64,000 nucleotides of DNA from Parastagonospora avenae f. sp. tritici 18332-5 (Eukaryota; Ascomycota; Dothideomycetes; Pleosporales; Phaeosphaeriaceae). The notes below the pieces were generated by a model. The model ran no database searches, was not told the DNA's origin, and saw nothing but the letters and a program-made list of their open reading frames with translations. The position numbers and the translations under genes were made by a program. Shown here one piece after another: positions 42,623 to 55,254 of this stretch. The stretch is taken from contig JAFJTR010000088.1 in NCBI GenBank assembly GCA_022559985.1, positions 58,268-122,267 on the forward strand. The letters are read 5' to 3'. Position 1 is the stretch's first letter. Every line of letters begins with the position of its first letter.

Positions 42623-44727
42623 TTAAGGAGAAGAAAACATGCCACCTCCCTCTGCCGCACTGTGGCCATGGCCATGGGAGTGGCCATGCTTGCCACTGTG
42701 ATGCACCGTCGTGCCAGCCGTTGACACTGTCCTCGTGAAAGACTTGCCTTCCCCTCCGCTACGGCCATGCGAGTGGTAATGGCTGGATGCGCTTTCTTCG
42801 AACCTCTCCATCTCCCTGCACTTCTCCTCATACTTGGCAACATATTCGTCTCTCTCCCGGTCAGCGGCGTGTCGAGCCGAGATAGCACGCTCCTTCTGCT
42901 CGCGCGCCTCACGCAACAATGTGCGCAAACTCTCAATCTCAAACTCAAGCTCACCACTGTTGTCATGATATTCGGTGATCGTCTCGGTGACCTCTTCATA
43001 CTTGTGTTTCCAGTCGTTCAGATCTTTGTAAGCGCGGTCACGAGCTTCAGTCAAGGTACGGATCTCCGCTTGGAAAATGACAAGCTTGTCCTTGAGGTCG
43101 CTGATCTCCCGTGTGAAGTGGCCCTGTTTGGTACGGCCGTCTTCGCCCTCGCGAACAAGGACCTTATTGCGCTCCGCTAGAAACGATGTCAGTGACAGTG
43201 TCACGCATGGTAGAGTTTAAGCACTTACTGAGATTGTGGATTTCTGATCTGGCTTCGGTGGCAGTCAGCTCCGCTCTTTTCAACGTCTCTTCGAGGGCGC
43301 TGACCCGTCGGTGACTATCTGCGACCTTCCTGTGTTCATCTTGAAGATCTTCCTTGAGTTGATCGCGCTCGACGATGGTTAGACGATGCTCCTCGCGAGC
43401 TCGGTCAATGGAGTTGCGTAGTTCGGTGTGCTCTAGTTCAGACTCTCGGAGCTTCTCTTTGGTGGCAATGACCTCCCTCTTGATATGCTCATACTTAAGA
43501 TTAACTTCAGCGTGACGTGAATCAGCCTCCTCCCAGCCGATTGACTTGGCCTTGACCTCGCGGCGCAGATTTTCAATGGTAAGAGTGTGGTCATCACGCT
43601 CAGTCTCGATGGTGCGCAAGGTTTCCTTGACCTTGGTGTGTTCGCGCTGAGTTCGGTCATGGCGTTCGGTCAACTCGATTAGGTCGCGAGAGGCTTCCTC
43701 AGCCCTGACTTTCGCCCGTTTGAGCTCTTCCTGCAGACGGTCCTTCTCGTGGAGATGCTCATCCCTTTCCAGCTCCCACATCTTGATTCGATCTGTAAGA
43801 GACAGGATCTCTTTACGGGAAGTCTCCAGTTTCACAGTTGTCTCGGCGGATTTGCTCTTGAGGTCGGTATGCTCGCGCAACAGTGTACGTAGCTCACTAT
43901 GATGCCGTTCCGAGTCATGCCTTGCGTGATCACGATCGCCTTCAGCGACCTTGAGTTTGGCCGTAAGAGCCTGGAGCTCCACGCTGATCCTGCTATAATC
44001 ACTGCCAGACCGTGACACTGTTGTCCGAAGTTCACTGAGCTCAGCACGTGTACTGTCCAGATCGTGGTCTCGGTCGGCAACCTTCTTCTTCTGTTCGGCT
44101 ACCGCGGTAAAAGCTGCGGAAAGCTCGAGAAGAAGTTTCTCAACTTGCCTCTTCCTCTCAACCAATTCGTGTCCGTGGTGGTGGTACTCGCTCTGCGATC
44201 GCTCGAGCGTCTCGGTCACCTCATCCACTTGAATCATGAGATCTTCACGCTCGCGAGCCAAAGCTTCACGCTCAGAAATCATGCGAGCCCATGATTCTTT
44301 GAGTGAAGAAGCTTCACGCGACGCGGTTGACATGAGATCCATCAAAGCAAAGAACTTGCCCTCTGCTTGAGAGCTACACGTAGGTTAATACAGGATTACT
44401 TAACGAGTTGAGGGGAACTTGCGTAAGTTCAGAAGACATCTTATTGCGATGAGATTGGAGGAACGAGTTTGAGCGACGAGACGCTGAACTGACTTGCCGG
44501 CTAGAACGGCGTGTAAGGGAAGAATTCATGTTCCCCGAAGAAGTATGCATGTTGCTTGAAGACGAATGGTGGTGTCCCCGCAAGGGAGGAAAGTCGAGCG
44601 ATGGAGGAACCTGGGTTGGCGTTGTCGGTTCAGACAAGAACTCGCGTTCGAAGCCACCAGCCTTGATCTTCATCAGCGTGAGCTTCTCTGGCGTGATATG
44701 ATTTGCGATGGCCGAAGTATCTGCCAT
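42623..44727 (-). CDS. Coiled-coil protein of unknown function
   Basis: Three exons (44423-44727, 43229-44373, 42623-43176) encode 667 residues. The N-terminal 100 residues are polar with His/Ser runs and SLTRRSSRQVSSASRRSNS, a likely phosphoregulated basic patch. From about residue 110 an almost continuous heptad-rich coiled coil runs to about residue 600. The C-terminus is His/Gly-rich (HHSGKHGHSHGHGHS) and might bind metal. Intron 1 appears to use a GC donor (GCAAGT...GTAG), which alone joins SSELT to SQAEGKFFAL in frame. I recognise no family; cytoskeletal or scaffold roles are typical for such proteins. Confidence 0.85.
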
Positions 44728-46132
44728 GTTTGCAGCATCAGAATTGAACAGAGACGGTTTGAGACGAGAGTGTTTGGGCTTCAAGGTGATAAGAAGTTGC
44801 CCTTATTTATAGAAATTGGGTGAACAACTAATCAGCGGGGCCGTCGATGCAAGACGATGGAGTCCCCGAATCAAGCTGCGATTTTATACTAAATCTAGAA
44901 GACAACCTGTATACGTCAATGGCTTATGGCTTAGACTGTCCACTGCGAGCATAGCTTTATGACGGCACTGCCCTCTCTGATCTCCCACGGTTGACATAGC
45001 AGATCGCTAAGGAGGGACATAGTTTACGAAGACGAGCTATGCATATGCAGAAACCGCTCCCCGTCTGGTCGGCGATGTTATTGCAGTAGCGAGAACCATA
45101 GATTGATCAGCTTGTGAGACCCACATATCTTTCAGCTTGCGAGACTGCAAACTATGCAGGCTAATGGATTGCGTGTTCGACCAATCTGAGTGTAGGCGCG
45201 CATTGACGATCACTATATCCTAGGAAGCATGGTTTACCTATGGTGTGGTTGCGCTCGCTTGTGACGACTTAGTAGGTGGAACGAGGGCGCACTCCCATGG
45301 CATACATTTACCTCTCATGTAGACAAAGTGGGTCGAGTGTTCCCAATCGAGAAGACAGGCAGATCACTACGCCTGAAACGGGTTGACGCTTTACGTGCAG
45401 GATCGACAGATAGATCATTCCTGGCTGAGGGCACTGTACTGTGGGTCCTTGCCTGTGTCAATCAGATCAACTAGGCGGCGGCATCGAGTGAGCTACATCA
45501 CGCCGCATCAGCCTGCAGGTTAAGTGGCAAGCCATGATGCATCGGCGACCCCGCGGTGTGGTGCTTACGAAGACTTACCCGGAGTATAGCAGGACAGTCA
45601 TTGCCGATACCAGCGAAATAGCATCGAAAAAGTACACAGGAGCGTAAGTTAGAGCATGAGTCGATGTCATGGCCGGGTGATGTGCACCTGGAGGTCGGAA
45701 GCGACCCAATTGCACATGACGTTTAGCGAAGGGGATCACGGAAGGGGCGGTTCACCCCGCTAGTGGATCGCTAAGATAGTGTACCAAATTAGACTTGCAT
45801 AGCAGATTTCCACACTTTCTATGACAGACGTCAGCCTTCGTTCGATGATCAGGCTGCCGCTCCGGTTTTGGATTCCAGGCGTGATACGGTAAGCCTGATC
45901 ATCCAGCCGTTCTATAATTCGTGTCTCGTCGTCTTAGAAGAAATATTAAGATTGGTATGTGTTGACGAGATGAACAATCTCCATGTTGAGTGGGACGCTC
46001 TGACGCCAGACCGCAATGTAGGACTGGAAATTCATGTACAACTATATAGTTAGGACTCAGGTCAGGGCTAGGGGTATCCATCGACGCCATACAACGCCTC
46101 GAAAGCAGACATTGCAAAACCCACCAATCCCA
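44728..46132. other. 1.4-kb stretch without a supported gene
   Basis: It lies upstream of the coiled-coil gene and downstream of the E2 gene. Only short frames occur (up to about 60-70 codons) and none is convincing. No tRNA or repeat family was recognised. Confidence 0.45.
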
Positions 46133-47454
46133 TCAAAGTCTTCCCATGCCGATCCTCGGCCCAAAATCCCCTCTGTTATACCTACTCAAATCACAACCAG
46201 CTTTTTTGAATCTCTTCATTTCCCAACGCTTCTTGGCCTCGAAGTCTGGGCCCGCCAGCCTCTTCTTGACCTCGAGCTTGCTCGTGCCGTTATGCATCAA
46301 GCCTGTGTCATGCAAGACTTCCGAGTCCACCCACGTGTAAGACAGCTCGCGGATCAAAGGATGAGTCTGATTGTTCAGTTGGATGGCCGAGAAGGGATTT
46401 TGATGCGAAAATTTGAGAAGTTCGGGTGTGTTGGTCGATGCGGGTTCGATAGGTGCAGGGACAGCAGATGTGGGGAGCCGTAGATCGAAGGACTGGGAAG
46501 TGTGTATGGTCCGCTTGGAAAGGACATGAATGAACGAGTGCGAATCATTGTGAGCTTCTGGTCCTGGACTTGGCGTGGTTGTTGCATAGATTCTGTTTGG
46601 CGTTGTATTGAGCATACCATCATCAAGGCCCTTGATGCCGAAGATATTGCTCGTCTGAGCTGTTGCACGCCTAGTCGTGTTGTCCGGACCAGGAATCCAG
46701 TCGTTCTCGGGATCGCTCTCCAGCTCTTGTGTGTCACTCCTCCGCTGGATATTCTCTTCATCCTCAGTCACGGGTTGCTGCACCTTGGATGTCGTCGGAG
46801 TGGCTCTGATGCGCTCTTTGCCCTTGGCGTCTTGGACTTTTGGCCCCGTCTGGGCCGACCCTGCTTCCATGGGTGCATCGTCGCCTCGCATCTGCGCCTC
46901 GCTCACTTCGGCAGCAATGTTGCTGGGCACGGCAGCGTGGATCTCCGTCATCAGCTTCGCCCGCCTGCAGAAGCCATCCCAGTCCTCACTCGCGAGCTTT
47001 CCTGCGGCTTCATTGAGTGCACTCGCTGGATTTGGCTGTATCAACAGGCAACTAATGGTGACTAGGACGTCCCTCAGCTTCAAAGCACTACTCCAATCGC
47101 GCTTCAGAGTCTCGACGCAGACAGCACCCGTGGCTTCGTCGATGTTGGGGTGCCACAGTCGCGTGCGAAATTGTGCTGTCGGAGGAGCAGTCGGGTAGGT
47201 CGGCGGAATGTCGAGGTGCAAGCGCCAGACGCCATTCTGATACGGAGTGCCGACGGGTCCGGCGAGGAGAATGTCGAGAGAGGTCAGCTCCGAGGAGTCG
47301 TAGGACGGCGCAAAGAGATAGTTGGGCGGGAGCGCAGCCGTGTGCAGGGAGGCGTGGTCGGCGGCGAGCCGGCGCAGCGATTTCGAGTTCTGGGGTGCAT
47401 TGTCAGCAAGCGGCCGTGAATGACAGACGCGTCGAGTGTGAGTGTGCGCACCAT
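46133..47454 (-). CDS. Ubiquitin-conjugating enzyme E2 with long C-terminal extension
   Basis: Exon 1 appears to contribute only the start codon (47452-47454); exon 2 is 46133-47389. Total 419 residues. The UBC fold covers residues 2-150: GPVGTPYQNGVWRLHLDIP, then YPTAPPTAQFRTRLWHPNI, the active-site Cys92 in TGAVCVETLKRDW, and ISCLLIQPNPASALNEAAG. The following 270 residues are polar and disordered, ending in a conserved-looking basic segment KKRWEMKRFKKAGCDLSRYNRGDFGPRIG. The E2 transfers ubiquitin or a ubiquitin-like protein; the class is not assignable by eye. The single-codon exon rests on ATG|GTGCGC...CCCAG|AAC. Confidence 0.85.
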
Positions 47455-47852
47455 GGCAATCTGCAATGGTCCCGCGTGACGCAGAAGATGGCTACATGTG
47501 AGATAGCAAGTAAGGGCACAGAGTGCTGGGTGCTGGGTGCAGGGTCCGAATCGCTGGCAAGCAGAACCCTGGAACCTTGTTTCGTCGTCTCACGTCTCTT
47601 TCAACTGGCAACAACGCAGGCATCGCCGTCGCCCCACTCATTATTCGCGCTAGTCCTAGCGTGTCCGTTTCGCGAAGTGGAGAGAAGTGGAGAGATTACA
47701 CATGCATGTATATGTTCAACCGACCCTGGTCAAGCGTCTTGTCATTAAAGCTTACTATACCGACTGCTAATTGCGCCCATTCCTTGAGGGATGCGGTGCT
47801 GTTCGTCCGTCCACCTTGAACGCCTTGCTGAACCATGCCTAAACAAATATAT

Positions 47853-50800
47853 TCACAGCACATCCATTTCTTCTGCTGCCTCCACAAATGGAAACTGTCC
47901 GCTCTCAATCGCTGCCACGCGGTCCAATTCAGCCTGGTATTCCTTCCTCAGGCTGTCCAACGTCACAATTTGTCTCTTGAGCAACTTCTTGCCTTGCCCA
48001 ATACCCCACTGCGGCGGTCCTGCGCCTTCCACTCTTTGGTCTGCCAGAATGTATGCGTCCTCCTTGCTCACAGACGACAGCGTGTTGATTATCATTAGGT
48101 AGCACTGTGCCAGTGAGTCATCGGCGGGATCTTGATGCTTAGACGACGTTGTCTTGAGACGTTGCAAGCGTTCGTGCATGATGGATGCAGCGCCGCGGAA
48201 GTTGTTACGCGCTATGCGGAACGAGTAAAGGATTTGATGGTAAGGTGGCCCAGAGGTCAGGTTGAGAGTCTTCTGGCAGAGTGACGACAGAGTGTCGTCG
48301 ACTTCGTCGGCCAGACCTACGAATGGAAACTTGAGTAATTGCGTTGCTTGTTGCTGCGAGACCATCGAGGTGATGAGTGTCTGCAGAGACGAGTGTTTTC
48401 TGCGCATGCGTTAGTGACATGGAATTGCTATACACGAACACATGAACCTACAAGGCTGCGTCACTATGCCGCGACATCGACAAGTATGCGTCTTCGTATC
48501 TTAATGTTTGGATGGAAGCTGTGAACAGTCGTTGCAAGAGGTCAGTCTTCAGCTCCTGCTCTTCTTGGCCGGTTATCGACCTCAGACCCAGACGAGCAAA
48601 GTCAGCAACATAAGAGTATTCTTTCACCTGCTCGAAGAGTCCGACGACATGACCGTAGTAGCTTGCCAGACCCTCTGAAAAGGAGTTACGTTCTGCTTCT
48701 AGCACTAGGCCAACCGAGTCCGCATCTTCAATGTTGAAATGTCCGAGAGCTATTGGAGTTAGTCAGGAAGAATTCCGCGACCTTCTCTGGTCCCACTTAC
48801 CAAGGTAGTATGCAGCCTTGCGGAAGCATATGGCGGCTTGTTGGTTTTCGCCTTGGGCGATATACAACCGACCTTTTAGATACGTGGCCCAGTTGCCATC
48901 AAGCAGGAACTTCGAGAAGTCCATGGCCAGACCATACTCCTTCTGGAACAGGAGAATACCCATCGTGTCCTCAACGACACAATCGTAGTTTCCGTCCTTG
49001 AAGACCGACGCTATCCATCCTCTACTCCATTGCGTGAGCAGATTTGTCTTCACTTCGTTAGGCAGGGGCACTTCGAAAGCACGCTCGCCATAGATGCCCT
49101 CAAGGACAGTTTGTGTCAGAGGGAGTTTCTTGCTGATCTTCAGCGTCTCGCTGAGTGTGCGATTTAGAGTTTCTGATGCAGGTCCGGTAGCGGTTTGGTG
49201 CGCCCATACCGTACTGGCCAACCACGAGACAGTCATGCAGTCTTTGTATTGTATAAGCAGTTCCATGAACACTTCTGAAGCATCGAAATCTTCTGGTGTC
49301 TCCCCTTCTAGCTCAAGAAACATGACCAGCACGAGCACGAGAAGGTCTAGCAAGATGTTATGGTCGGTCTCCAATGTATCTTGTGAGACTTGAAGAAGAG
49401 CTTTCAGTCCGAAGCGCGTTATTTGTTTTCGCGTATTCACTCTTCCTTGGTCCTTGTAGCCCAGGGTTTGGATAGCTTGGAGGAAGGTCTCGGTTCTTAT
49501 GTCTTTCACTTCAGTGCCAAGTTCCTCCACAAGCAGCGATAAATCTTCATCTGAAACGTGCTGTATCAGCTCGCTGTGATTCTCGACAAGTTCCATGCGG
49601 TCGATGACTGTAAGTGACCGGCTCTGGAGGATATCCATCTCAACCTGGCGCTGCAGCTCTTGCTGGACATAAAATGGCAGTCTCCTTCGGAAAGAAGATG
49701 CAGCGTTAAGTAATCGCGGTACATCGCGAGTCTCACTTCTGCTAAAAGCTTTGCGAAGAGGAGCGCTAGTCTGATGCGACGACGCCAGGGTGAAAGCGTT
49801 TAGCGCAGGTAGTTCCGCATCACTGCAGCTTCGAATCGCTGAGAGATGATCACTCAGTAACAACCATGGAGTGCCGGTTTGCTGGTCATATGCAAGAGAT
49901 AGAGATTCGCCCCTCCGCTTGTGCAAGTCCTTTACAAGCCCGTAGAAGGCTTGCCACTGTTGTGCCACAGCCTCTTCAAAACGACTCAGATCTTCGTTGC
50001 CACCTTGCGTATGACTGGCGAGAGCTGTAATAGTGCTGCACAAGCGCTCTTTCAGACTCCCTTTGGCTGTCTTCGTATTCTGTATCCGATCAAGGCCCCG
50101 CCTGAGTATGAGTAGAGCGGTCTCTAATGTAGCAATGCTGAATCGCCCGGGATAGAGCAGAAAGTCCAGCCACTGCTGGAACATGTCTACTTCGCCAAGT
50201 GCAACATCGAGACCTTGTTCGCTGGGGTTGGCCGGGTTACTCTTAAGACTATCGAGTGTCAAGAGTCCAGCATCGACAGATATCCAGTCATGCTTCCATG
50301 ACGCGTTGAGCGTGTCGGCATCATCGCTGGGGTCAAAATTCAGTGAGTAGATGCGGCTACTTGGGCCGGACCTGGCGCGGATCCAGAGCTCCGTCCCCCT
50401 CCATCCAGCTGGTCCGGGGACGATGTGAAATTCCTCCAAGGTCCACACTGTGGCGTCCATGAGCTCGTCAATCGGTGGTATAAGCTCAGCGTCTTCACAG
50501 ACATCGTACAGGCCATGCTGTGCGTCGTCTGCATCCCTGACTCCCCACAATTTGAACTGGTGTTGCTTGGGAGAGTAAGTAAGGAGGAAGTACTGTGCAC
50601 CACCCAGCCCACTAGCAGGCCCGTCTGGTGGACCTGGAATAACTGCCATCAAAGTTGACTGAGAGGGTCCGATAAAGTAAGAGCTGCCAGTTTTTTCCAG
50701 TACGCGATCATTCTGCCCCAAAAGGTCCATGTGTGCACCCAACTTGCCCGACACCACATTCCAAGCTCGTATGGTGTGATCTAAACAGACCGAGAGTATG

Positions 50801-51600
50801 TGTTGCCTGTCTGGAGACAGCGTCACTGCGGCGGCGGCGGATATTGCGAGGTCTGCGCTCTCGAAGCGAACTGTAGGCTGTGCTTTCCAGGACAAAAGTC
50901 CGCGGACCGACCAATTGCTGTGCTGATATCGTGAGCCGTCCCACGCCTTGGTGTCTTTGTCCCAGTGTATGCGACATATTGCGCCGTCGTCTAACGCCAC
51001 GAGCAGTTCGTCAACATTGACTGCCACAAGTCTGTACGGGATGCGCCCGCTGAACAATGTAGGCTCTGACCTCCTGCACCACCCTTCGATATCCTGCTCC
51101 GAGGCTGCAGGATTGACGAAGAAGTCGCGGGGTATAGTCAGGACGTATAGGTCGTTTGCGGTAGTGATGGCAAAGATGGTGAGGGCGTCACGATCAGCGG
51201 GCTCTGCGAGGGCTACACAAAATGGTCGAACCGGTGATGGGAACTGGAGCACGAGGGTGAGATTCGCCTCGAACCGATCACCGGCATTGTGGTCTAGGTC
51301 GACCGACTGCAGCTCGATGGCTTTTCTATTGTCCAAGACGCGCCAAAGCAAGCTGCGCGGGTATGCATGTTGTTGCCGGAAGTAGATTGAGCCATCCGTG
51401 GCCAGATGCCGTCTTGTATATGCGTCTTCGTCCTGGTCGGCGTAGCGCTCGGGGAGCACAGTGCGCTTCGCTGCGGTGCGAGAACCGAACGTCGTAAGGG
51501 AGCTTGCGGGCAGCGTAAACACAATTGTCGATCCAGGGAACGCGGGCTCAATGTTCAGTCGCGCCTCTCGATAGAGGCATGCACCTCCATTCTTGTCCAT
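47853..51600 (-). CDS. NUP120: Nucleoporin Nup120 (Nup160 family)
   Basis: Y-complex scaffold nucleoporin of the nuclear pore. Three exons (48801-51600, 48452-48749, 47853-48399) give 1214 residues, close to the usual size. The N-terminal half is beta-propeller-like: IYFRQQHAYPRSLLWRVLDNR; PFCVALAEPADRDALTIFAIT; and LSVCLDHTIRAWNV. The C-terminal half is alpha-helical (DLLQRLFTASIQTLRYEDAYLSM, VGLADEVDDTLSSLC). All three junctions are in phase, with introns of 51 and 52 nt. The ATG at 51600 (MDKNGGACLY) is chosen; a longer frame would require TTG at 51684. Confidence 0.92.
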
Positions 51601-51970
51601 CCTACTCGCATGCGCAAGCCCAGAGGAGGGCAATTTGTGCGAGGTATCAGCGGGTGGTGGAAAGTGGCTGTTGTTGTCGCGCAAGTGGTTCTCACAAAAA
51701 GAGCAGTCGCGACAGGTACAGCTAGCAAGTGCACGGACCAGGCAGGGATGAACGTTTAGTATCAGATGAACCTTTTCTTATCCCCTTTCATAGTTCACTT
51801 TGAAGGACGTCGCCTCCTTGACAATGGTCGTATTACTATGAAGGCAGCGGAAATGAATTTGCGTCAATATGCAGGCCACCACCAGCCTCTAGCAACCACA
51901 ACTCCATGCAATGCGGATCCCGCTATGATACACTAACACTGCGCTCTTGATACAGCACCAAACCCTTCCC
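51601..51970. other. Short intergenic stretch NUP120 promoter / RAD51 terminator
   Basis: About 370 bp between two minus-strand genes. Nothing else seen. Confidence 0.4.
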
Positions 51971-53165
51971 TTACCTGTTGTTCCTCTCCTCTAGGTCCTT
52001 CTCCTTCGGGTCGCCAATGCCGTCTTCATTGATTGCAAATAGACAATCACTCTCCGGCAAGCACGGGCTGTCGTAGATCTTGCATACTCGCGTCTCGCCC
52101 CTGCCCTTCCTCAAGCTCAGGCGAGTCGTGCTGGCATGTGCAATGATGTTACCGCCGATGGGTTTCTTTGGATCCGGGTTGAACATGGCGCTTGGTCCAC
52201 CATCGACTTGCGCGACGACCTGGTTGGTGATGACGACTGCGATACCGAACTCGTCGGCGAGGCGCTGCAGTGTACGCATGAATTTGGCTAGATGAGTCTG
52301 TCGACTCGACAGTTCACCACGACCTGCGAAGTCAGTTCGGTACAACGAAGTAGCCGAGTCTACGATGAGAAGAGAGAAGCGAGTCTCAGTCATCATCTGC
52401 GCAGCTTGGTTGAGAAGCTCCAGCTGATGGTCCGAGTTGTATGCGCGCGCGTATGCGACATTGTCAAGGACCTCTTCACCAGATAATCCAAAACGATTAG
52501 CCACGGCAAGACAGCGGACTGGCCGAAAGGTACCCTCGGTGTCAATGTATAGACATTTGCCCTCGCCACCGCCCATGTCGAAAGGCAACTGGCATGTTAC
52601 GGCCAGGGTGTGACAGATCTGGCTCTTGCCGGTTCTGAACTCGCCAAATATTTCAGTGATCGAGCCTGTCTCGATGCCTCCTGCGAGTAGAGTGTCTAGT
52701 TGTTTCGAGCCTGTGGTGATAGAGATGAGTTCGCTTCGCCGTTGGTGCATCTCCGTCGCGGTCGTGAAGCCCATCGGCACAAGTTTGGACGCTGGCATCT
52801 TTAGCGATTTGACTGAATAGATTTACGGGCAGCGCACCTTCAGCGAGCAACTTAGATGCTTTCTGCTCTGATATACCCTTGATCTGCTCCAGCGCTTTTC
52901 GTGGCCTGCAATGTGTGAGCGAAAGCATTCTCAATAATTGTTCCACACTCACGTATAAGCAATCGACTCAACAGTGTTGTAGCCACCCTCCACGACTAAT
53001 TTGATATCGCGAGCAGTCAGTCCATTGACGCCCTGAACCTTGGTCAGCGTAGATGCAGACACCTGTTCTACCTCGCTACATGCGTACCTCCAGCGCCGAG
53101 ACCGGTGTTGGTGCGCCAGGTGCGCCCATTGTGCTGTCGTCATATTGCTCTTCCTCGGCGCTCAT
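51971..53165 (-). CDS. RAD51: RAD51 recombinase
   Basis: RecA-family strand-exchange protein of homologous recombination. Four exons (53088-53165, 52953-53038, 52838-52905, 51971-52791) give 350 residues, the expected length. N-terminal helix-hairpin-helix region: VQGVNGLTARDIKLVVEGGY, then ALEQIKGISEQKASKLLAEASKLVPMGFTTATE across the last junction. Walker A is GEFRTGKS (about 127-134); Walker B lies in RFSLLIVDSA. L1/L2 region includes ITNQVVAQVDGG. An in-frame ATG at 52798 (MPASKLVP) is intronic: splicing at the CCAG just after it restores LLAEASKLVP. Introns are 46-49 nt. Confidence 0.96.
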
Positions 53166-53492
53166 GATGAATGTCTGATGTGGGGACGAGAGGTTGTGAG
53201 TTATATGGCGGAACGCGTACGTGCGAGCGCTTTCTATGTTGAAGGGTGGCGAAGGTTGCTAGCCAGACGCGGCGCGTCCGTCTTAGCGCAGACACGCTGT
53301 CACCTGACCATCACAGATCCGAGCTAAGATTTGAAGCTTGGAACCTTCGAAGAGAAATGCGCACAACAAGGCATGGAGAGAATGAAAGCGTGCAGTCATT
53401 TGTCATATTGGCTGGTATTCATGTCATATAACAATTCATGTTTCGGGCTACTACATGCTGCCTCATTCAAGCTAGTAATAGTAGGAGTATGC

Positions 53493-54641
53493 CTATTCGT
53501 CATCACCAAAGAAGACCTTGATCGGAAGCCATGAATCGCCGCAGACCTTGAAGCGCTCAGGTAGCGAATCAATTTCCTTCATTTCTTCGGCTGTCAGCTC
53601 CCAGCCGTCGAGCTGGAAGTTGCCCTGAATCCTTGAAGCAGTGACGGACTTCGGGATAACTGAGCTACCTCTCTGCAGCCCCCACATGAGAAGGACCTGC
53701 TGGACAGATTTGCCCTTGTTTTCAGCAAGCTTCTTAAGCTTCTCGTTCTTGTACAAGGGGGAGTCGGTCGAGCCGAGACAAGAGTAGGCGGTAGCGTGAA
53801 TGCCCTTCTGCTTGCAGTAGCCGAGGAGCTTAGGGCTGAGTGTGTTAGCCAATCCATATATCTATAGCGGGACATGATGCCTTACGAAGGGTTGTTCGGG
53901 TGAAGCTCGATCTGGTTGACTGCGGGCGTGGTTTTGAAGCGCGAATCTGCGAACAGCTTCTCGAGATTCTTGACGGCAAAGTTGGAGACGCCAATGTTCT
54001 TGACGCGACCAGACTCGGGGAGCTTCTGGAGTTCAGCCCAGGTGTCGAGGAAGTCCCAGTCGGGCAAGTGTTTCTTGAGGTCCTCGGGATCAGTGGAAGA
54101 TGGCCAGTGCTGCGCATATGTGTCAGCAATGATTGTCTCATCTAGATACATGCTTTGCATGCTCACCATCAGGTACAGGTCAACATAATCTACACCTAGA
54201 GACTTCAAAGAGCTGTTTATGCCCTCTTCCACGCGCTTGTGCCATGGGTTGTCAAGCTTGGTGGTGATCCAAATCTGCTCGCGAGGAACGCCAGAATCCT
54301 TGATACCTTCACCAACCTCCTTCTCGTTGCCATACGCAAGAGCAGTATCGATGTGGCGGTAGCCAGAAAGAAGCGCAGCCTTTACAGCTTCACGAACCTC
54401 ACCAGGCTTCGACTGCCATGTTCCAAGGCCGATCGCTGGAATCTTTGCACCTGTGTTGAGCTAATCACAATTAGCTCCATGCTCTCACATGCTGTAAGCT
54501 ATCTTTCTGCTGGTGCATTGCTAGTCTTCTCAGCGCTTCCTGCCACGTCGGTACAATTCTAGTACCGATGCGATGCGATGCAGTTGCGTTGCACGTCGGA
54601 CGTACTGTGAAGCTCTCCTGGGTCCAATTCTTTGGCGTCAT
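53493..54641 (-). CDS. Aldo-keto reductase (GCY1/YPR1-like)
   Basis: NAD(P)H-dependent carbonyl reductase. Four exons (54606-54641, 54167-54460, 53886-54109, 53493-53835) give 298 residues. Motifs: TGAKIPAIGLGTWQS, the catalytic Asp/Tyr segment GYRHIDTALAYGNEKEVGEG, the catalytic Lys in TTKLDNPWH, and LYLM|HWPSS with the catalytic His just after intron 2. NIGVSNFAVKNLEKL, QIELHPNNPS and the cofactor segment VIPKSVTASRIQGNF follow. All parts are present and in phase. Physiological substrate unknown. Confidence 0.92.
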
Positions 54642-55254
54642 GTTTGCTGGAGGTTGATATTTGTATGTCAAAATTCAAATTGTAGAAGCGAAGAGTGGAT
54701 TTACAGTTTGAGTTGCAGAGATTGTTATGGGAGGCGCATTGTTATGCAACAATGCTACGTCAGAGGACCTCGCGTCCAACCCACCGCGGGGCAAAGACGG
54801 TACCTTGATACCACCGGATGATCTCAATCGCGAGCTTTCCACCAATCCTCTCCCAACCAGGCCGCGTTTCTAACGAGGTGGGTCTATCGGCTTGCGGCTG
54901 CCATGCTCACTAAGTCGAATAGAGCAGTCGGAACAGCTGCCCTTTTGCCGTCTCTAAGCCGTCCAACTATTCGCAATCGTCCCCAATAGCAGAATCTCGC
55001 GCAACAGACGTAGTCGAAAACAGGGACCATTTGAGTGAACTGATTTGCATGATTGTGTGTGCTTCACTCAGCGTTTAAGAATTACCCGGAGGGCTCGCGA
55101 CGTGAGGATTTGGTAGCGGCAGGGTAAACTTCGGAGAAGGCGGCAAGTGGCGCGTCGGCTCCACGCTTCCCAACACTATCTTCTACCACAACGACCTGAC
55201 GTATCAACCAAACGAACAGTCCACTTCTCTTTGTCTTTAGCCGCATGAGCCGCT
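54642..55254. promoter_or_regulatory. Divergent promoter, aldo-keto reductase and FAM192A-like gene
   Basis: About 610 bp with no open frame worth calling. Presumed promoters of both genes. Confidence 0.4.

Noticed and set aside
45140..45200. GTTCGA-like motif suggesting a tRNA
   Set aside because: No acceptor or anticodon arms can be paired around it.
52653..52798. ATG at 52798 (MPASKLVP) as the RAD51 start
   Set aside because: It lies in the intron just before the acceptor. Splicing at the following CCAG joins LLAE to ASKLVPMGF, the normal RAD51 sequence, with three upstream exons in phase.
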